Shown: piece after piece, positions 7,310 to 18,605 of the stretch
Layout of the letters: the number at the start of each line of letters is the position of its first letter
Numbering within the stretch: the stretch's first letter is position 1
Assembly: GCF_026107375.2 (NCBI RefSeq)
Contig: NZ_JAPCIA010000001.1
Span: 2,666,001-2,730,000, forward strand
DNA: 64,000 nt
Direction: 5' to 3'
Source of the DNA: Sphingomonas sp. BT-65
Lineage (GTDB): Bacteria; Pseudomonadota; Alphaproteobacteria; Sphingomonadales; Sphingomonadaceae
Translations under genes and position numbers: made by a program
The notes under the pieces: model-generated
Database searches by the model: none
Seen by the model: the letters and a program-made list of their open reading frames with translations, nothing else
Told to the model about the DNA's origin: nothing

Positions 7310-8737
7310 ATGACGCGCAACGGCCAGCGCCTCCTGATGCTGATCGATGACGAACCCGCGCAGCGGCGGCTGGTGGCGGCGATCGCCGCGCGCCGCGGCT
7401 GGCGCACGGTGTTCGCGGGCGACGGCGAGACCGCGCTGGCGACGCTCGGCACGCCCGACGGCATGGCGCTGGACGCGATCGTGCTCGATCACTGGGCGCC
7501 GGACTTCGACGCGGCACGGCTGATCGCCGAGCTGCGCGCCAACCGCCCGATGCTCCCCATCCTGTTGCTCACCGCCAATGGCTCGGTCGCCGCCGCGGTC
7601 GCCGCGATGCGCGCCGGGGCGACCGATTTCCTGGTCAAGCCGCTCGCGCCCGAACGCCTGCTCGCCGCGCTCGACACCGCAGTGGGCGCCAAGGTCGCGG
7701 GCGAATTGCGCCCGCTGACCGAAAAGATGGGCGCACACCTCGCCTTCGACGAGATCGTCGGCTCGGCGCCGCAGTTCCGCGCCGCGCTCGCCATCGCGGC
7801 GAAGGCGGCGCGCGCGCGCGTGCCCGTGCTGATCGAGGGCGAAAGCGGCGTCGGCAAGGAAGTGGTGGCCGAGGCGATCCACGCGGCCAGCCCGCGCCAC
7901 GCCAAGCCGGTGGTGCGGGTCAATTGCGGCGCGATCCCCGCCAACCTCGTCGAATCCGAGCTGTTCGGGCACGAGAAGGGCGCCTTCACCGGCGCGTTCG
8001 AGCGCAAGATCGGCCGCTTCCAGGAGGCCGATGGCGGGACCATCCTGCTCGACGAGATCGGCGAGATGCCGCTCGAGGCGCAGGTCAAGCTGCTGCGCGT
8101 GCTGCAATCGGGCGAAGTCCACCCGATCGGCGCGCGGCATGTCAGCGAGGTCGACGTCCGCGTGATCGCCGCGACCAACAAGACGCTGGCGACCGAGGTC
8201 GAGGAAGGGCGCTTCCGCGAGGACCTCTATTACCGGCTCAACGTCGTGCAGGTGACGATCCCGCCGCTGCGCGAGCGCGCCGGCGACATCGCCCCGCTCG
8301 CCCGGCATCTGCTCGCGCGGATCGCCGAGCAGCCGGGCCTGCGCCCGCTCGGCATCACCGACGATGCGATCGCGCTGCTCGCCAGCTATGACTGGCCGGG
8401 CAATGTCCGCCAGCTCCAGAACGCGCTGTTCCGTGCCTCGGTGCTGTGCGACGGCGACGCGCTGACGCGAGCCGATTTCCCGCAGATCGCGCAGCTTTCG
8501 GGCGGACGTCCGGCGGGGAGCGGGGCAAATGGCGGCGCGGCATCGGGTGCCGGGATCACGCTGTTTCGCGCCGACGGCAATCTGCGTGCGCTCGACGAGA
8601 TCGAGGCCGATGTGATCCGCCTCGCGATCGGCCATTATCGCGGGCGGATGACCGAGGTCGCGCGGCGGCTCGGCATCGGTCGCTCGACGCTCTACCGCAA
8701 GCTCGGCGAGCTCGGGATCGACCAGAACGCGGCCTGA
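7310..8737 (+). CDS. Sigma-54-dependent response regulator (NtrC family)
   Basis: A 475-aa regulator with three domains. The receiver domain spans residues 8-125, with acidic D13/D14, phosphoacceptor D60, T88 and K110. The AAA+ sigma-54-activating domain spans 147-385, with Walker A GESGVGKE at 177-184 and the sigma-54 contact loop GAFTGA at 224-229. The C-terminal Fis-type helix-turn-helix contains TEVARRLGIGRSTLYRKL. It should activate RpoN-dependent promoters after phosphorylation. No histidine kinase is adjacent, so it is an orphan here. It is divergent from the pnt operon. Confidence 0.9.
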   Translation: MTRNGQRLLMLIDDEPAQRRLVAAIAARRGWRTVFAGDGETALATLGTPDGMALDAIVLDHWAPDFDAARLIAELRANRPMLPILLLTANGSVAAAVAAMRAGATDFLVKPLAPERLLAALDTAVGAKVAGELRPLTEKMGAHLAFDEIVGSAPQFRAALAIAAKAARARVPVLIEGESGVGKEVVAEAIHAASPRHAKPVVRVNCGAIPANLVESELFGHEKGAFTGAFERKIGRFQEADGGTILLDEIGEMPLEAQVKLLRVLQSGEVHPIGARHVSEVDVRVIAATNKTLATEVEEGRFREDLYYRLNVVQVTIPPLRERAGDIAPLARHLLARIAEQPGLRPLGITDDAIALLASYDWPGNVRQLQNALFRASVLCDGDALTRADFPQIAQLSGGRPAGSGANGGAASGAGITLFRADGNLRALDEIEADVIRLAIGHYRGRMTEVARRLGIGRSTLYRKLGELGIDQNAA

Positions 8738-8743
8738 CGCCTG

Positions 8744-9295
8744 CTAGATCTCGTCGTCCAAATGGCTTTGCCGCAGGCTGGGCAGCATGCGGTGGAACAC
8801 CACATCCTCGTCAAAGAATTGGTGCTTGAGCGCGCCACAGGCGTGGATGACGATCAGCAGCAGCAGGAGATAGACAGCCGCTTCGTGCACTGTGGCCAGC
8901 CAGTCCCGCAGTTCGGCGGACTTTCCGATCGGGAGGTCGAACCATTGGATGCTGCCGAAAATCTTGCCCGTGCCGCCCCCCGCCGACATCGTTGCCCAGC
9001 CGATCAGCGGGATTGCGAGCAGCAGAAAATAGAAACCAAAATACACGCTGCGCGCAAAGATGCGCTCCCACTTCGGCACGCTATCGGGAAAGCGTGGCCA
9101 GGGATGGGCGAGCCGCCAGCCGATCCACAGGATGGTGAGCAGCAGCACGGCGATGTTGATCGACTTGTACCATGGAAACAGATCGCGATCATTTGGCATG
9201 GTGACGGCGATCACGATGTTGGCGATCACCAGCACCGCCACGGTCCAGTGGATCAGGATCGATACGTTCGAATAACGGTCATAGGCTTCGCGCAT
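8744..9295 (-). CDS. Cytochrome b561-family membrane cytochrome
   Basis: A 183-aa protein with four membrane helices and histidines positioned for two b-type hemes: ILIHWTVAVLVI near the N-terminus, ATVHEAAVYLLLLLIVIHACG in the last helices and a final GALKHQF. Prokaryotic cytochrome b561 proteins move electrons between quinol and periplasmic acceptors or superoxide. The ATG at 9293-9295 has a strong AGGAGAGG ribosome site; longer upstream reading on this strand is antisense to the next gene. It is convergent with the response regulator (6-nt gap). Confidence 0.85.
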   Translation of the reverse strand: MREAYDRYSNVSILIHWTVAVLVIANIVIAVTMPNDRDLFPWYKSINIAVLLLTILWIGWRLAHPWPRFPDSVPKWERIFARSVYFGFYFLLLAIPLIGWATMSAGGGTGKIFGSIQWFDLPIGKSAELRDWLATVHEAAVYLLLLLIVIHACGALKHQFFDEDVVFHRMLPSLRQSHLDDEI

Positions 9296-9407
9296 GGCTC
9301 CTCTCCTGACGACCTTATGGTCGTCAAGCGCGCGAAACGGCGGATTGTTCCGGCGGCGGTACGCCTGATCTGGCGAAACCCGGACGGCTTCCCATATACT
9401 GTCCGCG

Positions 9408-9950
9408 ATGCTTCGATTCCTGCTCGTGATCGCCGCGCTGGCGGCTCTCGCATTCGTCGCCGTCACGCTGTTCGCGGTCGGTGCGGCTGGCCTCGCCTTG
9501 TTCTTCGGGGCGCGCAAGCTGCGCCAGCGCATCGCCGGCGCCAAGCTCAAGCGGATGAAGCAGGCGCGGCCCGCCGATCCGCTCGAGGCGGCCTGGGCGA
9601 GCGCCGCGGGCGAGGCGGACTGGGCGGTCAGCCGGATTTCCGCCGCGCGCACCAGCTGCGCGCGGCTGATCGCGATTGCCGACGCCGAGCCGCTCGCCGC
9701 CGACGTGATCGACTGGGCCAATGTCGTGCGCCGCCGCGTGCCCGATCTGGTCACGGCCTGCCTGGCGGAAAGCCGCGACGCGACCGCAGCCGAGCGCCGT
9801 CGCAACCTCGAGGACCTGGTCGAGAGCCTCGAGAAGATCGGCGCCGAGGCCGAGCGCCGCCGCGACCGCTTCCGCGAGGCGCGGGTCAGCCCGTTCGCGG
9901 TGCAGCGCACCTATGTCGAGCAGCGCACCCGGCCCGATCCGCTGGGCTGA
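9408..9950 (+). CDS. Hypothetical protein with N-terminal membrane helix
   Basis: A 180-aa protein I do not recognise. It begins with a long hydrophobic segment (FLLVIAALAALAFVAVTLFAVGAAGLALFF), then a basic stretch (GARKLRQRIAGAKLKRMKQ) and an alanine- and arginine-rich helical domain likely to form a coiled coil (AERRRNLEDLVESLEKIGAEAERRRDR). It is probably anchored in the inner membrane with a cytoplasmic helical domain. Its stop overlaps the ATG of the next gene (TGATG at 9948-9952), indicating translational coupling. Confidence 0.65.
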   Translation: MLRFLLVIAALAALAFVAVTLFAVGAAGLALFFGARKLRQRIAGAKLKRMKQARPADPLEAAWASAAGEADWAVSRISAARTSCARLIAIADAEPLAADVIDWANVVRRRVPDLVTACLAESRDATAAERRRNLEDLVESLEKIGAEAERRRDRFREARVSPFAVQRTYVEQRTRPDPLG

Positions 9951-10417
9951 TGATCCCGGTCCTCGCCCTGATCGCTGCGGCGATGTTCAGCGGGGCGGCA
10001 ATCTATGTTCTGGTTGCGGAACACCCGGCGCGAGGCGTGCTCGCGCCGCGCGACCAGCTTGCCCAGTGGAAGCCTTCGTACGCGCGGGGCGCGGTCATGC
10101 AGGCGTCGCTCGCGCTTCTGGCGGCCGTCCTCGGCATTGTCGCCGGACTCGCGCAGGGACCAGCTAGCCTTGCTTCGAGCTGGCTCTGGCTCGCGGGCGG
10201 CGGATTCATGCTGGGGGCGATCGTCTGGACCTTCGCGCTGATGTGGACGCTCAATGGACGCATCAAGGCGACGCCGCTCGATCAGGCCTCGGACGAGACC
10301 GTGGCGATGCTTCGGCGCTGGGGCCATCTGCACGGCGGACGAACCGCATTGGGCGTCGCCGGATTGCTCTGCTACGCGATCGCGCTCGTCGGATTGCCGG
10401 GGTTCAGCGCGACGTAA
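9950..10417 (+). CDS. DUF1772-like small membrane protein
   Basis: A 155-aa, four-helix membrane protein. The helices are roughly VLALIAAAMFSGAAIYVLV, ASLALLAAVLGIVAGLA, WLWLAGGGFMLGAIVWTFAL and ALGVAGLLCYAIALVGL. The pattern PARGVLAPRDQLAQWKPSY after the first helix and WGHLHGGRTALG before the last one fits DUF1772 proteins. Function is unknown. The start ATG (9950) overlaps the preceding stop. Its 3' end overlaps the convergent folP by 14 nt. Confidence 0.65.
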   Translation: MIPVLALIAAAMFSGAAIYVLVAEHPARGVLAPRDQLAQWKPSYARGAVMQASLALLAAVLGIVAGLAQGPASLASSWLWLAGGGFMLGAIVWTFALMWTLNGRIKATPLDQASDETVAMLRRWGHLHGGRTALGVAGLLCYAIALVGLPGFSAT

Positions 10418-11528
10418 GCGCCGCGTCGCGCATCCCGCGCCATACCCTCAACGCCTGCACTGTTTCCGGTACGTCGTGCACGCGCAGCAGCTGCACGCCG
10501 AGCTCGGCCCCCTTGAGCGCGAGCGCGAGCGAACCGCCGAGCCGCTGCTCCGCGGGCGCTTCGTTCGACAGCGCGCCGACGATGCGCTTGCGGCTTGCGC
10601 CGAGCAGCAGCGGTACGCCCAGGCCATGGAACAGCGCCAGGCCGTTGAGCAGCGCGAGATTGTCGGCGAGCGACTTGCCGAAGCCGATGCCGGGATCAGC
10701 GAGGATGCGGGTGCGGTCGACGCCGGCCGCGACCACCGTTTCGATCCGCGCCTCCAGCCAGTCATAGATCTCGACCAGCGGATCGCTATAGCCGCGCCCG
10801 CCATCGGCGCCCTGCTTGGGATCGCCGGCATGCATCAGCACCACCGGGCATTGCGCGCGGACCACGATATCGAGCGCGCGGTCGTCCCATAGCAGCGCCG
10901 AGACGTCGTTGACGAGATGCGCGCCAGCGGCGAGCGCTGCCTCCATCACGCTGGCCTTGCGCGTGTCGGCCGAGACCAAAGTGCCGCTGCGCGCCAGCCG
11001 CTCGATGACGGGGACGACGCGCTTGATCTCGTCGCCTTCCCACACTTCCTGCGCGCCCGGCCGGGTGGATTCGCCGCCGACGTCGATCAGCGCCGCGCCC
11101 GCTGCCGCCATATCGACCGCCGCGGCTGCCGCCGCCTCGGCATCGTCGAGATGCTTGCCGCCGTCGGAGAAACTGTCGGGCGTCATGTTGAGGATGCCCA
11201 TCACCTGCGGCTGGTCGAAGCGCAGCACGCGCTCGCCGAGCTGGAGCGGCGGGCGGGGCGCGGTGATGCGCGCGGCGAGCGCCTGCAGCCGTGCGTCGTC
11301 CGGCAGATCGCCGACGGGGATGGTGCGCTGGAGCACGCGCTTGCCGTTCTCGACCGCGATCAACTCATAGGCCGAGAACCACAGCAGCCCGCCCGCCAGC
11401 CGCGCCACCTCGCCGTCGCGCTCGATCGGCGAATCGGCGAACTGGACCGGGCGGAGATAGAGCCGGGCGTTGGTGGGAAGCTGCACGAAAATTTCCTGCT
11501 CTGGTTTCGTATGCGCGCTCGATTCCAC
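10404..11528 (-). CDS. folP: Dihydropteroate synthase
   Basis: Condenses p-aminobenzoate with the pterin pyrophosphate made by FolK. The catalytic TIM barrel starts about residue 105 with MGILNMTPDSFSDGG. It includes GGESTRPGA, SADTRKASV, NDVSAL, DPGIGFGKS and the final LLGASRKRIVG. An N-terminal extension of about 100 residues (QLPTNARLYLRPVQF and following) is longer than in E. coli; it is in frame without a break and probably native. This is the target family of sulfonamides, and nothing suggests a mobile resistance allele. It overlaps the convergent gene by 14 nt. Confidence 0.93.
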   Translation of the reverse strand: MESSAHTKPEQEIFVQLPTNARLYLRPVQFADSPIERDGEVARLAGGLLWFSAYELIAVENGKRVLQRTIPVGDLPDDARLQALAARITAPRPPLQLGERVLRFDQPQVMGILNMTPDSFSDGGKHLDDAEAAAAAAVDMAAAGAALIDVGGESTRPGAQEVWEGDEIKRVVPVIERLARSGTLVSADTRKASVMEAALAAGAHLVNDVSALLWDDRALDIVVRAQCPVVLMHAGDPKQGADGGRGYSDPLVEIYDWLEARIETVVAAGVDRTRILADPGIGFGKSLADNLALLNGLALFHGLGVPLLLGASRKRIVGALSNEAPAEQRLGGSLALALKGAELGVQLLRVHDVPETVQALRVWRGMRDAALTSR

Positions 11529-11800
11529 CTTCGTGATTCGGGTGGGAAAGCGGGAGCTAGTTTAACCTAATTGGTTCGCGTAGGAAAGCTGTGCGGGTTT
11601 TTGGCGGATTTGCGCGGGTTTCGAGCGACGGGGTGGCACGGCTCCGGGCGCCGGCGCGCCGTATCGGGGCGAGCCGAAGGGATGGCGCAACGGAACATGT
11701 CGCGTCCGATGTTCGCGATTGCGCTCGGCGCAATTCCGCTTGGCGGGCGGGGGTGGCGAACATGTCCTCGACTTGGATTTGATCGCTCTCGCCCCCTTTT

Positions 11801-11905
11801 CGTCACCCCGGCCTTGTGCCGGGGCACGGCTCCCCGCGCAACGGACGCGAGCCTTATGTCCAGCGCTCGCCTCCCGGTGGACCCCGGCACAAGGCCGGGG
11901 TGACG
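11801..11905. repeat. 24-bp perfect inverted repeat in the folP-ccrM gap
   Basis: The arms at 11801-11824 and 11882-11905 are exact reverse complements (24 of 24) separated by 57 nt. Each arm is itself an imperfect palindrome (CCCCGGC-CTTGT-GCCGGGG), so it can fold alone or as a large hairpin. The right arm ends 8 nt after the ccrM stop. The element is the main content of the 385-nt stretch 11529-11913; the rest of that stretch shows nothing convincing as coding. It looks like a dispersed palindromic repeat that may also serve as a ccrM terminator, though no T-run is present. Confidence 0.8.
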
Positions 11906-11913
11906 GCAGGTGG

Positions 11914-13071
<1,158 letters not shown>

Positions 13072-13115
13072 CTACTCCCGAACCCGTTGAGCGGGCGAAA
13101 CGCCATGAAAGGGCG

Positions 13116-13252
13116 GACTCCGTCAAGCGAACAATAGTTAACGGAAAGCCTTGGGATTCCGTTAACTTGGCGGAACATTTCGCGACCGGCCCAGATGTTG
13201 AGTCTGCGGGTTATCCACAGGCCCAAGGGATGGGGTGTGGCGCGGAGGACTC
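13116..13252. promoter_or_regulatory. Signal-rich divergent control region between ccrM and isocitrate lyase
   Basis: Within the 340-nt gap, 13136-13146 and 13157-13167 form a perfect 11-bp inverted repeat (AGTTAACGGAA ... TTCCGTTAACT) with a 10-nt spacer; both arms hold GTTAAC, which resembles CtrA half-sites. GANTC sites occur at 13116, 13155, 13200 and 13248, and a perfect DnaA box TTATCCACA at 13211-13219. Seen directly: the motifs and spacing. Known: CtrA, DnaA and GANTC methylation control cell-cycle genes in Caulobacter. Inferred: the region drives ccrM and may also affect the divergent icl. Downstream of 13252 to 13400 I see no further strong motif. Confidence 0.55.
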
Positions 13253-13408
13253 ATTTTGCAAGAACCGATGTGCGGCAGGTTGTCATAAATTTACATGATC
13301 ACAGCATCGGAGTGCCTACTGCTAACCCATCAACCTCAGGGCTTCCCAGATTTAAGCGCCGGACGCGTGTAAACGTGAATAGATGCGCCTTATCGAAGCG
13401 AGGTGCCA

Positions 13409-15004
13409 ATGACTTACCAGGACGAGATCGCCCGGGCCAATGCGCCCATCGCCGCCGAGAATGGCCGCTGGGACGGGATCGATGCCGAATCCGTGGTGCG
13501 GATGCGGCTGCAGAACCGCTTCCGCACCGGGCTCGATATCGCACGCTACACCGCCGGGATCATGCGCCGCGATATGGCGGCGTACGACGCCGATCCCGCG
13601 GCCTACACCCAGTCGCTGGGCTGCTGGCATGGTTTCATCGGCCAGCAGAAGCTGATCGCGATCAAGAAACATTTCGGCACCACCAAGGGGAAGTACCTCT
13701 ACCTCTCGGGCTGGATGATCGCGGCGCTGCGCAGCGACTTCGGGCCGCTGCCCGATCAGTCGATGCACGAGAAGACCAGCGTCCCCGCGCTGATCGAGGA
13801 ACTCTACACCTTCCTCAAGCAAGCCGACGCCCGCGAGCTCGGCATGATGTTCCGCGAGCTCGACGCCGCGCGCGATGCCGGCAACGCGGTCGAGGCGGCG
13901 CGCATCCAGAATGCGATCGACAATTACGAGACGCATGTCGTGCCGATCATCGCCGATATCGATGCGGGCTTCGGCAATGCCGAGGCGACCTATCTGCTGG
14001 CGAAGAAGATGATCGAGGCGGGCGCCTGCGCGCTGCAGATCGAGAACCAGGTCTCAGATGAGAAACAGTGCGGGCACCAGGACGGCAAGGTCACCGTGCC
14101 GCACGAGGACTTCCTGGCGAAGGTGCGGGCGTGCCGCTACGCCTTTCTCGAGCTCGGTATCGACGACGGGATCATCGTCACGCGGACCGATTCGCTGGGC
14201 GCGGGGCTGACCAAGCAGATCGCCTATTCGAAGGAACCGGGCGATCTCGGCGACCAGTACAACGCCTTCCTCGATTGCGAGGAGGTGACCGATCTCGCCA
14301 GCCTGCGCGGCGGCGTGCTGATCGAGCGCGACGGCAAGCTGGTGCGGCCTAAGCGGCTGCCCTCGAACCTGTTCCAGTTCCGCGAGGGCACCGGGGCGGA
14401 CCGCTGCGTGCTCGACTGCATCACCTCGCTCCAGCACGGCGCCGACCTGCTGTGGATCGAGACCGAGAAGCCGCATATCGAGCAGATCGCGGCGATGGTC
14501 GACCGCATCCGCGCGGTGATCCCCAACGCCAAGCTGGTCTACAACAACTCGCCGAGCTTCAACTGGACGCTCAACTTCCGCCAGCAGGTGTTCGATGCCT
14601 GGGAAGCGGCGGGCAAGGACGTTTCGGCCTATGACCGGGCCAAGCTGATGAGCGTGGACTATGACGGCACCGAGCTCGCGGCGGAGGCGGACGAGAAGAT
14701 CCGCACCTTCCAGAAGGACGCGGCGGCGCGCGCCGGCATCTTCCATCACCTGATCACGCTGCCGACCTATCACACCGCGGCGCTCTCGACCGACAATCTC
14801 GCCCGCGAGTATTTCGGCGAGGCCGGGATGCTGGGCTACGTCAGGAACGTGCAGCGGCAGGAAATCCGGCAGGGCATCGCGTGCGTCAAACACCAGAACA
14901 TGTCGGGCAGCGACATCGGCGATGACCACAAGGAATATTTCGCGGGCGAGGCCGCGCTCAAGGCGGGCGGGGTCCACAACACGATGAACCAGTTCGCGGC
15001 CTAG
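13409..15004 (+). CDS. aceA: Isocitrate lyase
   Basis: Cleaves isocitrate to succinate and glyoxylate, the first step of the glyoxylate bypass for growth on acetate or fatty acids. The protein is 531 aa from the ATG at 13409; a GTG two codons earlier is possible. The catalytic-loop motif is KQCGHQDGK, the variant of the longer (~530 aa) bacterial isoform rather than the KKCGH of E. coli. DIDAGFGN and YNNSPSFNW are also present. No malate synthase lies beside it. A good terminator follows. The upstream gap carries the motifs described for ccrM. Confidence 0.95.
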   Translation: MTYQDEIARANAPIAAENGRWDGIDAESVVRMRLQNRFRTGLDIARYTAGIMRRDMAAYDADPAAYTQSLGCWHGFIGQQKLIAIKKHFGTTKGKYLYLSGWMIAALRSDFGPLPDQSMHEKTSVPALIEELYTFLKQADARELGMMFRELDAARDAGNAVEAARIQNAIDNYETHVVPIIADIDAGFGNAEATYLLAKKMIEAGACALQIENQVSDEKQCGHQDGKVTVPHEDFLAKVRACRYAFLELGIDDGIIVTRTDSLGAGLTKQIAYSKEPGDLGDQYNAFLDCEEVTDLASLRGGVLIERDGKLVRPKRLPSNLFQFREGTGADRCVLDCITSLQHGADLLWIETEKPHIEQIAAMVDRIRAVIPNAKLVYNNSPSFNWTLNFRQQVFDAWEAAGKDVSAYDRAKLMSVDYDGTELAAEADEKIRTFQKDAAARAGIFHHLITLPTYHTAALSTDNLAREYFGEAGMLGYVRNVQRQEIRQGIACVKHQNMSGSDIGDDHKEYFAGEAALKAGGVHNTMNQFAA

Positions 15005-15036
15005 GCCGCGCGGCAAGTTTCCTGGGGAGGAAAGGA

Positions 15037-15074
15037 GGCCCGTCGTCACGTTCCAGCGTGGCGGCGGGCCTTTT
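15037..15074 (+). terminator. Rho-independent terminator of isocitrate lyase
   Basis: A 14-bp GC-rich stem (15037-15050 with 15057-15070, two G-U pairs, 6-nt loop) is followed by TTTT at 15071-15074. It starts 33 nt after the icl stop. Confidence 0.85.
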
Positions 15075-15081
15075 CCGTTCG

Positions 15082-15105
15082 ATCCTCCCCCCGGCGGGGG
15101 AGGAT
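15082..15105. repeat. Short palindrome next to the icl terminator
   Basis: A perfect 10-bp inverted repeat (ATCCTCCCCC / GGGGGAGGAT) with a 4-nt CGGC loop lies just before the 3' end of the convergent VOC gene. It may act as that gene's terminator or be a dispersed palindrome. It has no T-run on either strand. Confidence 0.55.
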
Positions 15106-15114
15106 AAACGCTTC

Positions 15115-15549
15115 TTATCCCTCGAACTCGATGCTCACGGACGGCGCGCTGCGCTTCGCCTCGCCGTGATAGACCGCCTCGATATTGTTGCCGTCGGGAT
15201 CGAGCAGGAAGGCGGCGTAATAGCCCGGATGATAGGGCCGCTTGCCCGGCGCGCCATTGTCGCCGCCGCCAGCGTCGAGACCGGCCTGGTGGAACGCTTC
15301 GACCTGCGCGCGGCCGGCCGCCTGGAAGGCCAAGTGGTGACGGCCGGTGAGCTCGCCCAGCGCCGCCTCGCTGTCGGGGGTCGAGACGAACAGCTCGTCA
15401 TACCAGAAGGCCTTGTCCATCTCGCCGCCGAGCGGGATGCCGAGCACCTCGAACACGGCGTCGTAGAAGCGGCGGCTGGCGTCGAGGTCGCGGACGACGA
15501 GCTGGATGTGATCGATCAGACGGCCGCGGTGAAGCTGCTGGGTTTCCAT
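15115..15549 (-). CDS. VOC-superfamily (glyoxalase/dioxygenase-like) protein
   Basis: A 144-aa single-chain protein with paired beta-alpha-beta-beta-beta modules. It begins DHIQLVVRDLDASRRFYDAVF with a metal-ligand His and ends AAFLLDPDGNNIEAVYHG with the usual Glu ligand; a central HHLAF adds another candidate ligand. The family covers lactoylglutathione lyases, ring-cleaving dioxygenases and antibiotic-binding proteins, and nothing here fixes the substrate. It is 12 nt downstream of rnhB on the same strand and may end the glmM-rnhB transcript. Confidence 0.8.
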   Translation of the reverse strand: METQQLHRGRLIDHIQLVVRDLDASRRFYDAVFEVLGIPLGGEMDKAFWYDELFVSTPDSEAALGELTGRHHLAFQAAGRAQVEAFHQAGLDAGGGDNGAPGKRPYHPGYYAAFLLDPDGNNIEAVYHGEAKRSAPSVSIEFEG

Positions 15550-15561
15550 GGGGGCATCCTC

Positions 15562-16194
15562 CTATTCCGCAGCGGCAACCCCCGGGCCGAAATCGAGTTC
15601 CGCCTGCGCCACGCGCCAGAAGCTGCGGCGATGGTGCGGGGTGGGGCCATGGATGCGCAGCGCCTCCTGGTGGACCTTGGCCGAATAGCCCTTGTTCGAG
15701 CGCCAGCCATATTGGGGATGGAGCGCGTCGAGCTCGTCCATCATGCAGTCGCGGCGGTGCTTGGCGACGATCGAGGCGGCGGCGATCGACAGACACAGCG
15801 CGTCGCCGCCGACCACCGCCTGGCTCGCATGCGCCCAGTCGGGGCAGCGATTGCCGTCGACCAGCACGAAGGCGGGTGGCACGTCGAGCGCCGCGACCGC
15901 GCGGGTCATCGCCAGCATCGTCGCCCAGAAGATGTTTAGCTGATCGATCTCCTCGACGCTCGCCATCCCGACACCGACGCGCGCACATGCGAGAATCCTG
16001 GCGTGAAGGTCGGCGCGCTTGGCGGCGGTGAGCACCTTCGAATCGTCGATGCCGTCGGGGATGCAGCGCGGGTCGAGCACCACCGCGGCGGCGACCACCG
16101 GCCCGGCGAGCGGCCCGCGGCCCGCCTCGTCGACGCCCGCCACCGGCCCCTTGTGGAGGCGGGTGTAGCGGCGTTCATATTTGAGGTCGGGCAT
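15562..16194 (-). CDS. rnhB: Ribonuclease HII
   Basis: Cuts the RNA strand of RNA-DNA hybrids and starts removal of single ribonucleotides from DNA. It is a 210-aa protein from the ATG at 16192-16194. GVDEAGRGPLAGPV supplies the catalytic Asp-Glu pair and GRG recognition motif. LVDGN and AAASIVAKHRRDCMM hold the remaining family residues, and HPQYGWRSNKGY is the usual C-terminal motif. Only 4 nt separate it from thiD. Longer readings on this strand overlap thiD out of frame and were not used. Confidence 0.93.
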   Translation of the reverse strand: MPDLKYERRYTRLHKGPVAGVDEAGRGPLAGPVVAAAVVLDPRCIPDGIDDSKVLTAAKRADLHARILACARVGVGMASVEEIDQLNIFWATMLAMTRAVAALDVPPAFVLVDGNRCPDWAHASQAVVGGDALCLSIAAASIVAKHRRDCMMDELDALHPQYGWRSNKGYSAKVHQEALRIHGPTPHHRRSFWRVAQAELDFGPGVAAAE

Positions 16195-16198
16195 CCCC

Positions 16199-16972
16199 TT
16201 ATCCCTCGATCTCGTCGAACGGCACGACGCCCAGCGCGTGTCCGATCGGGCCATGACCTTGGCCCAGACCGGGGGCGCTGAGCAAGGCGATGCGGACGAA
16301 CCGGACCGCCTGTTCGAACGCTTCGGCGACGGACAAGCCCGCGCCGAGTCCGCAGGCGAGCGCGCTCGCGAAGGTGCAGCCGGTGCCATGGGTATCGTCG
16401 GTATCGAAGCGCTTGGCGATCAATTGGGTGACGCGCTCGCCATTGGGGGCGAAGAGCTGGTCGTGGATCTGCGGGCCCTCGGCATGGCCGCCCTTCTCGG
16501 CGAGGTGGCAGCCATGGGCGAGCACCGCCTCGCGGCCGCCCAGCACGGCGAGCTCGTCGAGATTGGGTGTGACCACCGAGGCGAGGTCCATCAGCCGCTC
16601 GAACGCCGCGATCGTCTCCGCATCCGCGAGCACGGAGCCGCTGGTCGCGACCATCACCGGATCGAACACGATCGGCACGTCGAGCGCTTCGAGCCGCCCG
16701 GCGACCGCGTGCGCGGTATCGGCCGAGCCGATCATGCCGATCTTCACCGCATCGACGCCGATGTCGGAGACCACCGCGTCGATCTGCGCCAGCACCATCT
16801 CGACCGGCACCGCGTGGACGCCGGTCACGCCGAGCGTGTTCTGCGCGGTGATCGCGGTGATCGCGGTCATGGCGTGGCCGCCGAGCATGGTGACCGTCTT
16901 GATGTCCGCCTGGATGCCCGCGCCGCCGCCCGAGTCGGACCCGGCGATGATGAGGATGCGGGGGATGCTCAT
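16199..16972 (-). CDS. thiD: Hydroxymethylpyrimidine/phosphomethylpyrimidine kinase
   Basis: Phosphorylates HMP and HMP-P in thiamine synthesis. The protein is 257 aa. It begins [20 protein letters not shown] with the substrate-binding GSDSGGGAG motif, has DPVMVATSG in the middle, and carries the ribokinase-family anion hole and catalytic Asp in DTDDTHGTGCTF. Its ATG overlaps the DUF1272 stop by 4 nt. No other thi genes and no TPP riboswitch were seen nearby. Confidence 0.93.
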   Translation of the reverse strand: MSIPRILIIAGSDSGGGAGIQADIKTVTMLGGHAMTAITAITAQNTLGVTGVHAVPVEMVLAQIDAVVSDIGVDAVKIGMIGSADTAHAVAGRLEALDVPIVFDPVMVATSGSVLADAETIAAFERLMDLASVVTPNLDELAVLGGREAVLAHGCHLAEKGGHAEGPQIHDQLFAPNGERVTQLIAKRFDTDDTHGTGCTFASALACGLGAGLSVAEAFEQAVRFVRIALLSAPGLGQGHGPIGHALGVVPFDEIEG

Positions 16973-17192
16973 TCCTTGAATCGCCGCTCCGTGCTCGCGG
17001 GATGTTTCTTCAGCGCCGCGCCTACCCGCGCCGGGCGATCGAGCAGCTCGCCGCCGCAATTGGGGCAGACCTCGTCCATGGCGTCAGCGCAGTCGGCGCA
17101 GAAGGTGCATTCGAACGAGCAGATGAACGCGCCGCCCTGATCAGCGGGCAGGTCCACGCCGCAGCGTTCGCAGTCAGGGCGCATTTCGAGCA

Positions 17193-17196
<4 letters not shown>
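16969..17196 (-). CDS. DUF1272 zinc-ribbon protein
   Basis: A 75-aa protein with a cysteine-rich fold: [18 protein letters not shown] and CPNCGGEL. Eight or more cysteines in CxxC pairs predict two zinc sites. It matches the DUF1272 pattern ([16 protein letters not shown]), a family of unknown function. It overlaps glmM upstream and thiD downstream by 4 nt each (ATGA type), so the three are translationally coupled. Confidence 0.85.
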
Positions 17197-18533
<1,337 letters not shown>

Positions 18534-18605
18534 ATCCGTGCGCTTTGCGGCCTTGTCGCTGAATCCTGCGGGGCGTGATAGCGCCGCTTTCGAATAAGGG
18601 CGAGT

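Noticed and set aside
7256..8635. A long open frame on the minus strand opposite the NtrC-type regulator
   Set aside because: Its translation is Arg-rich and lacks domain motifs, while the plus strand encodes complete receiver, AAA+ and HTH domains. It is a GC-rich shadow frame.
11529..11800. Short open frames in the folP-ccrM gap
   Set aside because: All are short, Arg-rich and without ribosome sites or similarity to known proteins.
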